Shown: piece by piece, positions 46,141 through 57,045 of the stretch
Layout of the letters: each line of letters opens with the position of its first letter
How positions within the stretch are numbered: position 1 is the stretch's first letter
Source of the DNA: Kalmusia sp. IMI 367209
Lineage: Eukaryota > Ascomycota > Dothideomycetes > Pleosporales > Didymosphaeriaceae
Length of the DNA stretch: 64,000 nt
Direction of reading: 5' to 3'
NCBI GenBank assembly: GCA_027946365.1
Contig: JAPEUQ010000008.1
Location: 1,364,001 to 1,428,000, forward strand
Position numbers and translations under genes: made by a program
Notes under the pieces: model-generated
Database searches by the model: none
Told to the model about the DNA's origin: nothing
The model's input: the letters and a program-made list of their open reading frames with translations, nothing else

Positions 46141-47661
46141 GCGAACTGGCTGGGAATCTTTTCCCCAGCAGCAATTGATTGAGATTGCGTTCGGGGGTCA
46201 TGGGTGCGGCATCCGGGTTACTATCAGCATTGGGCATGGCGTTTTTGTTCAAACCAGGACATTGGTAACTTTTTCTCTTTTGTACCATTAGGAGAAGCTT
46301 CAAAGAGGCTCGAATGGCCCGGGCTTGGGAGGCGTTGGAACAGTTCAGATTTGGAACATGGGATTCACCGTACACACGTGTAAATAGCAAGTCGGCAGTT
46401 GTCATGGTGGTGACTGCGAATTCAACGGACCGTGGTTCTAAAGAGAGGTCTGGACCAAGCGATCAAACGTTGTCAAACATGGGGCGGTGAAGACGCTGTG
46501 GCTGAAGCGAGATGAGGTGATAGGCTGAGTTCGGATACTGTGAGATAAATTGCGGTGCGTGTAGGGACGTGATTGGGCTTGTGTTGGACGCCTTTATTTA
46601 TTTCGCAAAGCCAAAGTAAACAAAGCCAGAGCACAAACATGAAGTCATACGTAGGGATGCCCGTCCCGTCCCCTCAGGCGCGATTAAAGGGGGGGGGGAG
46701 GGCAGGAGAGAGTGGAGCAGAGCGAGCGGTTCTCGACCGTTGCAGAGCGCAAAGCCGGGCAGGCACTACGAGGACCGCGGCGCGGAAACGAGCTGGCCAA
46801 TTTATGGCAGAAGCCGTCGCACCAGCTTTGGCGAGCATGCCGTGCATGAGGGCGGTTCTAGTGCTGGAGCGGCAGCGAGGCGTACACACACGGCCAGAAC
46901 GTGATGGTCGCAGAGACGCGGCGCCTCCGACGCATACGCAGCAGAGCCGCCAGGCGTGAAATTGCTGCGTACGTCACGTGCTTCACGTGCTTCATGCGAT
47001 GCGCGCCGGTGCCGAAATAACTAGCACCTGCCGTGTTCGGCCTGGCAAAGGCGCTTGCCGCCAGTAACGCGCAGCCTCAGGCTGAGCTGGCAGCGAGAGC
47101 GAGCAACAGACAGGCGGCGACGCATCCGGGGACGCACGCGCGCCCAGAAGCAGAATCGCGAAGACGCGGGCGCGCGCGTTGCCATGATACATATGATATC
47201 CAGGGCACGCATGCGGCTGGGTCCCTGAGGGCCTGCAGCTCCCGCCTAGGTACTCTAGACAGACTCGGCACCGTGGGTGCGAACCAAGGCGGAGCACCCT
47301 GCGCGAATGCCAATGCCAGCGCCCCGTCCAACCAGCGCACTTAGCGCCTTGACCCGTCTCTCACATCCCAGCCCGCCCCTTCTGCCAAAGCCTTCCACAC
47401 CGACCCCATCACAAGTCCACTCTCATTCTCACTCCCGCCGCATTTTTCACGCCCGTAGCACGAGCAGAGTCTCCTGACTCGCCGCCGTCGCCTACACCCA
47501 CATTCCTGCCTGGCCGCTGCCCGCCCTCCCCAGGACTCGCGACCGCACCCTCTTCATCTCCGCCGTGTCGCCTGCTTAGCCCCCCAAGCATCCGACTCTG
47601 GCTACGCCCCCGGCACCAGCGTCGACACCTCCAGCGCTGAAGACTGAGAACGAGCGTCACA
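46141..47661. other. Intergenic, 1.5 kb
   Basis: This holds the NUP133 3' UTR and the promoter and long leader of the casein kinase gene. The last 300 bp are C/T-rich. A G-run occurs at about 46688-46698. No gene is recognised; 47033-47344 is a low-complexity Ala/Arg ORF. Confidence 0.55.
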
Positions 47662-49221
47662 ATGGCATCCGGCAACAGCTCGTCCAACGTCGTCGGCGTG
47701 CACTACCGCGTTGGCAAGAAGATTGGCGAGGGCTCGTTTGGCGTCATCTTCGAAGGCACCAACCTGCTCAACCAGCAACAGGTCGCCATCAAGTTCGAGC
47801 CGCGCAAGAGCGACGCTCCCCAGCTGCGCGATGAATATCGCACCTACAAGATCCTCGTGGGATGCCGTGAGTAGACCCCTTTCCGTTGCCCTCAGCTGCA
47901 CCCGCAGCTTCGCACTGCCAACGACCTGGACTGGCCCCATCGTGCTAATGCTTATCGTAGCCGGTATCCCTAATGTATACTACTTCGGGCAGGAGGGCCT
48001 CCACAACATACTGGTCATCGACCTGCTGGGACCCAGCTTGGAGGACTTGTTCGACCACTGCAACCGGAAGTTCTCCATCAAGACGGTGGTCATGGTAGCA
48101 AAGCAGATGGTGGGTAACCCGCCACTTCCCCGTCTCTCGCTGTCCTAACATGCCCTAGTTGTCGCGTGTGCAAACGATCCACGAGAAGAATCTGATCTAC
48201 CGAGACATCAAGCCCGACAACTTCCTCATTGGTCGACCCGGGTCTAAAGCTGCCAATGTCATTCACGTTGTCGACTTTGGTATGGCTAAGCAGTACCGTG
48301 ATCCCAAGACGAAGCAGCACATTCCGTACCGGGAACGCAAGTCGCTCTCCGGTACCGCACGATACATGAGTATCAACACCCATCTTGGCAGGGAGCAGTC
48401 ACGACGAGACGATTTGGAAGCCCTTGGTCACGTTTTCATGTACTTCCTCCGGGGCGGACTTCCGTGGCAGGGGCTGAAGGCAGCCACAAACAAGCAGAAA
48501 TACGAGAAGATTGGCGAGAAGAAGCAGACCACACCAATCAAGGATCTGTGCGATGGCTTCCCTGGTGCGTATATTCTTCCATGTCAGTGCCCGAACGGCT
48601 TGCTTACTCATCACAGAGGAATTCAACAAATATCTCAGCTACGTCCGCAATCTGGGCTTCGAGGACACTCCCGACTACGATTACCTGCGCGAGCTGTTTA
48701 CGCAGGCGCTCAAGAGCACCGGCGAAGTGGAAGACGGCGAGTATGATTGGATGAAGCTCAACAATGGCAAGGGCTGGGAACAGATGAAGTCGCATCCCTC
48801 TGCCGTCCAACAGCTTCATCACAGCAATGTGAACCCCAACTCATCCACTGCGGTGAACGTCCACGGCCAGCCCCACGCCAGGGCACAAAAGACACACCTT
48901 CCCATCGACCACCACCGTTTAAACGCGGATCTCCCAAAGCCCGGAGCGACACGGGGCCCGCCCGGAAGAAGCCCAAGAGAGCTGCAACAAGGGAAATATG
49001 GTCATCCGGATGCAGTCAAGAGGAAGAGTGCGGCCGAGCTGGCACCGCCGGAGGGCTCTACGCAAGCCCAGTTCCAGCACAGCCAGCCGAACCTGACGTC
49101 GAACCGAGCAACGCCTGTGCAGAGTCCCAACGCACAACCGCCTCGGCAACAGCAGGCTGAACGGCCTGGTTTCGGAAAGAAACTCATGAACATTTTTTGC
49201 TGTGGCGCCGGCAGTTCTTAG
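47662..49221 (+). CDS. ckiA: Casein kinase I, Yck/CkiA type with C-terminal CysCys
   Basis: Exons are 47662-47866, 47961-48109, 48159-48564 and 48617-49221 (introns 94, 49 and 52 nt), giving 454 aa. The kinase domain shows the glycine loop GEGSFG at 22-27, the ATP-binding lysine K44 in VAIKFEP, the catalytic loop YRDIKPDNF with D134, DFG at 157-159 and the CK1-specific [16 protein letters not shown]. The tail is Gln/Pro-rich and ends FCCGAGSS with Cys 448-449. Yeast Yck1/2 are palmitoylated on such a C-terminal Cys pair and held at the plasma membrane. By family it regulates endocytosis, septins, glucose sensing and growth, and is usually essential. Confidence 0.95.
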
Positions 49222-51613
49222 TGCCGTCTGTGCACATCAGCCTGATTCTACATTTCATTTTCATTGCATTCTGGAGTCCTTCCTGTCCTTGAGCGAAGCC
49301 TTCCCATCGCCATAGTTCTCACCGATCGGCCGCCATGTTCTTTCCCTGTATAGGTATTTTGTAATGATTCATAGACGGGACAGCAAAATCTTGTTTTTCC
49401 GACATCACATCACACTGTTAGTAATGGAACGATCGACGACACGGCCTTGCCTTATCGACCTCGACTCTTCGGTTCTGCAAGTTTCACCATCATCTATCTC
49501 GTGTTTTTTGCTGTTGCGAGTTGCAAAGCGGCTGGCGCTGGATATAGGGGTTTTATTTGCGTGTTGGTGTGCGAGGCGTCAGGGAGTGTGCTTGGCTGGG
49601 GTCCTTTTCTTACGTCTCCTTGAGTTGGATTATTGAGGTTCGAAAATATATAGCATGTGGTGGTGGAGGAGGAGGAGGAGGTAGGGGCGCTCCTTTATAT
49701 TAAGGAGCTGGGGGAAGCAGTCCGTGGTGTGGATAGTGTGCAGGTAGATTTTTGAGGTGGTCAATAGAGAGTTCAAAATTGATGTGCTTGTTGTTGTTGT
49801 TGCTGGGCGTGTGGTGTCTAGTTGATGCCAGCGATCCTGGAATGGGGCCTCTTGCGGAATCTAATCAGCTAGCCTACTTTCGACCTGCTCACATTCCTTG
49901 CTTCACGGGTAGAGATGCGGACTCGACGAGCGTAAATAATACGGTGTGTGCATATCATGATCATCTGAATCCTCGATTGAAGCCAAAAACCTTTCGAAAT
50001 GCAAGGTCTCCAGGAGAATTAACTTCCAACCTCATGAGAGCGTTAGATCTGATGTCTATGAGGACACAGTTTTGTGGACAGTAGAGATGCCGAGTGCATC
50101 GAAGCCAATCATGTAGCACTGTACATGTCCCGCAGGGCGTGAATTCAGCTCCAATGATGGCCGAGCTTGGATATTGCTATGTATCCTGCGCATCCGAGGG
50201 ACGGTGGCAGCTCCAGGTCGAAGGCAGAGTGGAGGGAGGGGAGGTGTGGCTGTGAAAAGGAATGGTACGCGACATGTCTAGCCTTCATCGCATTCGCTGT
50301 TCTCATTTTGTGAACTGTGCCATCCTCTTGTTCTTTGGTAGTTGGAGCCTTGCTTCGGTGAGAGGACATCTTTGAAAATCGTGCAATCTGCTTGTGTGAG
50401 ATCCAACCGTCTATCTAGCACGCTCGGTCGTGAGCATCGCCATCTTGTAGCAAACACGATTGTTGCGTGGGGTAATAGCGTACTATTTGGGCAGAAAGAC
50501 TGCTACGGATCCCGAAAATCTTATTTGAGGATTGATGGAGTGTAGGAAGTCATGTCACGATAGAGTGATCCATATGGACGACAGTACAAACGGTCTTCGA
50601 ATTCATCTTCGGTCTTGATTTTGTATTGGTACTCGATCCCGAGATGTAGGTTGACTGAAGTACCTCGACTTATTTCAAGTGTATATATAGGCTACATTCG
50701 AAAGAATAGATCAACGACGCAGGTAGATAGCTGCATTAGAAAAGGTGCGGTCGATTTGTGGCCATTTTTGAATAAATCGGATCGAGAAGCTCAAAAGCTA
50801 GGCCTAATTATAGTCACCTGGTCAACGTAGGCTAAATCAAGTTCGTGATTGTGTTAGACCGAGTTGTAGTAGGTTGGATGTTCGGAGGTTGAAGGATAGG
50901 TTGAAGCTAGAACGGTTCATTCGGGCGACTTATTCGAAAGCTCTTTGAGAATGAAATGCATGTAAAGAGTTGATAGTAAAGGTTAGTTTGAGTATGAGAA
51001 TGAGATCTAGTCGAAGTGGTCAAACACCATTGGTGTCACTGACACGGTTGAAAAGATCATGATTAAGAACAGAAGAGTGTGGGTGTTAGGCTTCAGTATA
51101 GCGTCATATGTGATGGAACTCATGTATTATAGAATAAGAGTATAGGAGATAGAGAGGAGGTTGTTCTAAATTGGCGGCGATGAGGGGCGGCTAGGAAGAG
51201 GAGGTCAGGGGGTTGATTACGCGAATGGGAATCGAAGATTGAGTGTATGTCTTGAATTCAATGAGATAGAGTACACAAGGTAGGAGAGGGGTACCGCGGT
51301 ATAAATATACAGAAGTAGACTTTCCTCAACTACATTACAGAATACCATGCCGTGACAAAATAACATCACAGACATGACAATGTGTGTTCAAGCCAATGCG
51401 TTTCAAGCATGTCTCACAATTAAATAACAGCACAAGGCAAGGCATTATTGGATTATATATTTCAATTGGTTATTGTTACAATCATGCTGTAATCAGGCCT
51501 CGTAGGGCTCTACATTTCTCATACCATGTCCTCGAAGAAGCAGGCAATTCAATCTATGCCTTAAGGAGATTTTCCTAGAACTTAACATCCGCCGCTAATA
51601 GAGGAGAAGACAT
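49222..51613. other. Gene-poor interval, 2.4 kb
   Basis: This holds the 3' UTR of the kinase gene and a long stretch with only short ORFs. A GGA-rich simple repeat lies at about 49660-49682. From about 50500 the sequence becomes more AT-rich. No transposon ORF, terminal repeat or RNA gene is recognised. Confidence 0.5.
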
Positions 51614-52273
51614 TTAGTCGAAGGGGTTGGTCCTGGTTCCCCAGTAGGTGAGGAAGAGGGAAAGACCGACGGTCTCAAAGACGCGGGCAACGCCACCGAC
51701 GGCGACGGTGTCAAGGGGACGCTTCTCGGTGACGATCTGGGAAACAATCTACACAGAGTTAGCATTCTCTTTACAATGATTGTTGATGGCATGGACATAC
51801 TGAGGGAGCAGCGGAGGCGAAGAAGATCAAAGAACCGAGGTAAGCAGCACCCTTGTAGGTAAGGGTACCGGTAGCGTTGATCAGAGCACCAACACCATAG
51901 GCCTGGATGGCAGAACCAACGAGGCTAGATCCCCATGAGGCAGCGGCGGTGGCAGCCTCCTTGGAGTTGAAGAACTCCTCCTTGCTGTTGGCAGCCTGGG
52001 CGCGGCGGTAGGTCTCGCCGAAGACGGGGCCGAGGACGGCTAGGGAAACAGCGTGGTTAAAGGCAGTGCCAAGGGCAATAGCCGAAGGCTTAACGGGAGG
52101 GAGGTCTGGATATAAATGTTAGAATTGCCTTCGAAGCTCAATTGCGATGCAGAAACGTGTTGTTTCAGTCGAGTGTGGGGAATTTGCGCAATCGGCCATC
52201 ATGACCTCTCGCGCCGCGTTGTTTGACTGCAGAAATCGTGGGGAGAAAGCATCTTACAGTGGAGAGTGGCCAT
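51614..52273 (-). CDS. Small fungal integral membrane protein (DUF1761-like)
   Basis: Exons are 52273-52258, 52105-51801 and 51748-51614 (introns 152 and 52 nt), giving 151 aa with consistent phases. The first exon encodes only five residues plus one base. Hydrophobic stretches at about 14-31, 63-85, 90-105 and 130-143 suggest four membrane helices. They are separated by a loop with GETYRRAQAANSKEEFF and by YKGAAYLG and VTEKRPLDTV. The C-terminus ends WGTRTNPFD. I recall closely similar small proteins throughout Pezizomycotina, often labelled DUF1761, with no established role. It is divergent from the Dabb-domain gene. Confidence 0.8.
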
Positions 52274-52814
52274 TGTGATGGTTTAGGATGTGATGTAGAG
52301 TTGAAAAAAGGTCGAGATGAGTGTGTAGGTGATGGATTGCCAGGGATTGTTGAGGAGAAGGGACGCTTTTGTACCTCCATGCGCGATGGGCTCTTCACCT
52401 GACCCGTCATTTGTTACGTCATAACTACGAGCCTGCCAAGCCGTAGCAGCGCGCTTCCAATGACCGTCAGGTTTGAAGCCCGCAATTTGGTGATCGATGT
52501 GGATTAGCGGCATCTGTGCGTTACCCCAATTGTCCATGATGAAATTGGATGGCCATGGCGAGATCGGTCGGCGGAAGGACGTCATTCCTGTTTTCCTGGA
52601 GGATGCGCGCCTAAGCTCAGTAGCTCGCGAACCGAGGTTAGGCGCCACGCTGTTTTAGGTTAGGGCAACACGTGTGATGTTTGAAAGTTATTACAACCTT
52701 CTCAAGAGGATATCTATTCGCATTGCTGCACGAGGTGTTCCTTTCTGGCGAGTCGCCTGCAAAGCATACGTTTGCATCGATGTTGCTGGAGCGCGCCGTC
52801 TCTTGCGCGCTAAG
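52274..52814. other. Divergent promoter region, 541 bp
   Basis: This is the shared upstream region of the small membrane protein (minus) and the Dabb-domain gene (plus). The frame of the latter is open from an ATG at 52674, so part of this could be coding if that start is used. Confidence 0.5.
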
Positions 52815-53418
52815 ATGATGTTCAGGAACCGCTCTCTCATGGGCGCCGCACTGTGCCTCCTCGTCCTTATCATCTTTCTGCTCACACACGCCCAACCGAA
52901 CTCTCTTAGTTCAGTGATAAAAACTCCGTCATTCAGGAAGAAGCCAAATTCCTCCATTAGTCCGCCCACGACCCATATCGTTCTATTCAAATTCCACGAT
53001 AGCGTGACTCCGGGGGACCTCAAAGACGTAAGAATCCAAAGCCTTGGACGCTATCAGTATTGACAGCGAAACCAGATCACATTAAAGATGCTCGGTCTCC
53101 AGAAGTCATGTATCCACCCAAAGACACAAGTACCCTACGTCAAATCGATTACTGGAGGAGCAGATAATTCACCCGAAGGTCTCCAAGTACTTATTCGACC
53201 TCCATGCTCTAGTACTTTCTTCAAACTAATGAATCTTTCAGGCAGGATTGAGCCATGCTTTCGTTGTGCAGTTCAGCTCTAACGAGGATCGTGATTACTA
53301 CGTTAATGAAGACCCCGCGCATAAGGCCTTCAAGGAGGCAGCAGGACCGTTCATAGAGAAGGCAGTCGTTGTGGATTTCCAGGATGGGCTTTTTATGCGC
53401 ACAGCAACAGGGGCTTGA
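52815..53418 (+). CDS. Membrane-anchored Dabb-domain protein
   Basis: Exons are 52815-53027, 53076-53186 and 53242-53418 (introns 48 and 55 nt), giving 166 aa. The N-terminus has a hydrophobic stretch (SLMGAALCLLVLIIFLL) that could be a signal anchor. The rest is a dimeric alpha/beta-barrel (Dabb, stress-response A/B barrel) domain: THIVLFKFHDSV, MLGLQKSCIHPKT, SITGGADNSPEG, LSHAFVVQFSSNEDRDYY and FKEAAGPFIEKAVVVDFQDG. The order and spacing match the family. Dabb proteins include stress-response proteins and some cyclases, so function is unresolved. An in-frame ATG at 52674 would add 47 residues; I prefer the inner start because it places the hydrophobic segment at the N-terminus. Confidence 0.82.
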
Positions 53419-54015
53419 ATTGGTGAGGTCTTCTTATATAGACAGACGTTAGCTGCGTCTTCTGTCCTGCGGATTTCTCGAGGGCCTCTACACTGTTGGG
53501 GCCATGAGGGAATATATACGAGGGGACTGAACTTTTCGTAGGATTATTTGCGTAGTTGATACCCTGGTGGAATTATGATTAGTTGTTACTACATGTTTTT
53601 GAGTCCCTCTCTTAGATTCAAAGTGGTATGGCTCGAAGTGGTAGCCAGCGTAGTCACAGTATGCTCGATATCGAATGGAAGCAAACCACCACAATGAAGA
53701 ATTTGCATTTCAGCATGAAATCAAATGGTATAAACTCGGCAATCTCTCATGTTTGTATGTCCATAACATCACTTCTCTCCACTACTGTTTCCAATTCCAA
53801 GCCATTACATAATCCGACCCCCTGCTCCTACCATGCCCAAACTTCGCTACCATCACCAATCATCACTCTCAACAACCTAGTCTACTCCGCTTTCGCCCAC
53901 AAACCCAGTTTCCCACCATATATGCTCACAGTTCTATCGTTATTCAACCTTGCAACCATCGCTACGATTAAATGGAGTATATAATCTATATAACATTTGG
54001 AAAAGCTCAACAACA
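53419..54015. other. Intergenic, 597 bp upstream of the tRNA
   Basis: This holds the 3' UTR of the Dabb gene and the 5' flank of the tRNA gene. Nothing else is seen. Confidence 0.55.
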
Positions 54016-54108
54016 TCCTCCGTGGCGCAATTGGCTAGCGCGTCTGACTGTTATACACTCACGTGTACGGCGATCAGGAGGTTCGTGGTTCGAGCCCACG
54101 CGGGGGAG
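54016..54108 (+). tRNA. tRNA-Asn (GTT) with a 19-nt intron
   Basis: The cloverleaf was folded by eye. Acceptor TCCTCCG pairs with CGGGGGA (54101-54107, one T-G pair) and the discriminator is G54108. The D stem is GCGC/GCGC, the anticodon stem TCTGA/TCAGG. The anticodon loop is C-T-GTT-A-A with the intron 54054-54072 after position 37, the standard site for eukaryotic tRNA introns. The variable loop is AGGTT, and the T stem is CGTGG/CCACG with loop TTCGAGC. B-box TTCGAGCCC is intact. Anticodon GTT reads Asn codons. Confidence 0.92.
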
Positions 54109-54513
54109 AGAGTTATTCTTTCTTTTTGGCTTTTTGTCCCTGTCTATCGGTTGATCGAATACGTCGACATGGGTCAACTGTCTTCCCGGCAGGACGCCTG
54201 GTAGTTCCCAAAAAAACGACCGAGAAGTTTTAATGCACACGAAATATCGAAATAACTACCTAGGGCAAAAAAACCCAAGTACGGTATGTAATATTAATCT
54301 TTATAACCTTGGTTCGTGTATGAGAACTAGTTTGGTACATCATGGATGCATATAAAGTAGAATACCGAGAGCAATGGAGCTGTAAGCACAACTCGCAAGT
54401 ATCGGACCTAATGGTATATTTATATTTTGGCAGCGGTATAAGAAACGCAAGGCAATTGTACGCAAGAACTGCGAGCATCCAATTTAGGATTACATTTTCT
54501 CCACCCCGTGCGA
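54109..54513. other. Intergenic, 405 bp
   Basis: This holds the 3' flank of the tRNA (a T-rich Pol III stop, TTCTTTCTTTTTGG, begins at about 54115) and the 3' UTR of the rhodopsin-domain gene. No other gene is seen. Confidence 0.55.
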
Positions 54514-55663
54514 CTAAGTCATAGAATCATGTCTCGTGTCGTGGCTGGATCCGTGTTGCTCGCCAGCTCTGTTTTGCTTGACTGTAGCCGCTGATGGCCG
54601 CTGGGGCAGAATGTGTATTTGGCTGTCACTCCTCTCTACGTCTGACCATGACCCCCGCTCTCCGACTTGGTCGCGGCTTGCTGTTCTATCCCGACCAAGG
54701 TGATGCATCCTAAACGAATGGAATGGTCTTCCTTGGCTCACACTAGAGCTTGCTCTTGTGTTCAAACAAGGGATGTAGCGGAGAAGCGGGCGCCAAGTAG
54801 CGATGCAGGCGGCGATGATACCTAAGGTGATCTCAAGGTTGGAGTAGAAGGCGATGGGGGCGAGTCCATAGAGGAGGTCTTGGGAATTCTGGTAGTTGAA
54901 TAGGTATTGCACCCGAATTATCGTAGCGACTGAGGCGCTGTATTGATTATTAGCAACACTTTTTCTCGAAACGATGGTATCCAGAGGTTTACCCTAGGCC
55001 AAGACATAGCATAATGCAAATGTACAGCTTCGCTTTCGAACAAAGTTGCAAACTCCAGACGATCATCACCGGGACAATGGCGCAGACTAAGTCTGTGAGT
55101 ATGCAGGCAGCACTGAAGAAGATGGTGACATTAGTCAACCACGTTGAAGAGCTGCACTTGCCCTTGTTTTTATTCCACGCGGCATCCAGCGGCCGGCAAC
55201 GAGCAATCCAGACTATGATCCGGATCGAGGAAGTTATGATCGTGGTATGAAAAACACCTTTGAAAATCCAACGGTGCACCTTTTGCCGGGCGATGCGCAG
55301 CATGAGAAAGCAGATGGAAAACTTGACCACCGCAGTATTGATCGTATATAGGATGCCAATATAGAAGTGCCACTTCGTTCCGTCAATGTACTGTGTCTCA
55401 GTCAAGTCCTGATGGTGATGTCCGAGGCGGGAGAAAGGAACTGCGATTGGTTGCAATAGGAATAGAGCCCTACAAAATCAGCGCTGTATTATGTCTCTTG
55501 ATTGCACTCACCATCCAAGGAGTATCAGCCAGTCGTCTGCTCCAAATCCTCGAGTTTCTCGTCTCGCCCATACTCGCAATACAACAGCAACTGCAGACAG
55601 CGCTACGAATACTAGTGTACAGATGAATACGTATCGGTCGGATCCATGAATTATCGGGCCCAT
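54514..55663 (-). CDS. Fungal rhodopsin-domain (PTH11-like) seven-helix membrane protein
   Basis: Exons are 55663-55512, 55469-54993 and 54937-54514 (introns 42 and 55 nt), giving 350 aa. I start at the ATG encoding MGPIIHGSDRY; the open frame further upstream begins with a TTG. Seven hydrophobic segments are seen, with family marks: VWARRETRGFGADDW after helix 1, LGHHHQDLTETQ in the first outer loop, ICFLMLRIA, CRPLDAAWN, and LCLGLGASVATIIRVQYL. The C-terminal 90 residues are polar and Ser/Arg/His-rich. These proteins (often called integral membrane or saf-like, domain PF20684) are numerous in filamentous ascomycetes. The founding PTH11 of the rice blast fungus senses host surfaces, but most members have no known ligand. 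The 42-nt first intron is short, so that boundary is slightly less sure. Confidence 0.83.
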
Positions 55664-57045
55664 CGCGAATAGACAACTCGTGGAAAGAATGAGGAGCAGG
55701 AATGGAGACAAATACGTTCAAGAGAGGTACAAAATTATGTTGACGCGTTCCCACGTGGACAGTCGCCGTGGTGAAGGGGCTTCACTAGTAATTTCGAAAA
55801 GCGAGGTGTACCATATACCAAAGATCGCATCTGTTATCATATTCAATGTACACTATGCTATAACGAGCGACTTAGTGAGAGAGGGTAGCTGCTCCAGCAG
55901 CCGATCCGTTTGTATCGGCGAGCTAGAGGCGGGGGTCAACGGGGTTGTCAAGTTGCCTGATTTCAAAAGCTCGAGCCTGTGAGACATTTTTAGAAGCATT
56001 GCTTTCTATGTCGCTAATAACCTCAAGCATTCGTGCTAAAGTGCGTTTGCATAAAGGTGAATGACGAACTTTGCTGGGTCAGTATAATCGCACCATTCCG
56101 ATGACTCCTCTCCACATCTTATATAGCTACGCTCCATTTTTTTTCCAAACAATAGTCAAAAGCGATCTTGGAAGCCGAGTGAACCGACCCTGTTCAAGTG
56201 AAAGTCTGGCTAGGGTTTTCCTGCTGTCCTGCCTGTTGGGCGACCGACCTACACTTGTACTATGTAGCACTGCATTAAGCCTCTCATGCCGGCATGAAAC
56301 TGCACGTGTACCTGCTCGACTGCTGCGATCAATATATTCTCTATGGTACAGCGCCTGGTATCGCTTTGCCTGGGTCGACGCGTGCTCGCGTGCTTGTGCG
56401 CTTTTCTTTGGGTAGTGTGATCTTTAAGGGGAATTCAACAGGGAGACGGGCTTCTCGTAGTCTCGCCGTTGCGGTGTCGATTTCCGTCGTGGAATGATGA
56501 CCTTACTAGGGGCTGCCGGCCGTGCACAATATCTGCACAAAAGTGATGCAATGCTGAGATGACAGCAGGGATGCAGCCGTGTTTCGAGATGTTTCGACCG
56601 AGTTAGCACAAGTTGAAGCTTCGCAGGTTTAACATGATTATTCAAGAAGATGAAGATGCAGAGAGCGTCGGCAGATGCACGGCAGGTGGCGTTGTCGCAC
56701 GCATGCGTAGATGGGCGTAGGGCTGAAGCGCAACGCCGATCCTTTTCGATGGGCTTCTGCATCATCGCGCCTAGTCAGCAGTACTCGAGCTGGGAAGGCA
56801 CCCCTCCCCAGCCACCAACATCGCCGTCTACCTCTTCTTCCCTGATGCAGCGCACAGAGCTCTTTCGTTGCTATCCTTCGCTTCTCTATTTTTCTGCCCC
56901 CGGCCGTTGAATCTCATCAGCGCGTCCGCGTGCGCATGCAGACAACCCTCGCTGGTCGTGCTCTGTTTCACTTCGTTTACACTCGATACTGCGGTAGCGC
57001 CAGCCGCCCACGACTGTGAGTCCAACTCCGAGTCCACGCGCCTCT
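55664..57045. other. Divergent intergenic region, 1.4 kb
   Basis: Promoters of the rhodopsin-domain gene (minus) and the TCP11-like gene (plus). No gene or repeat is recognised. Confidence 0.55.
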
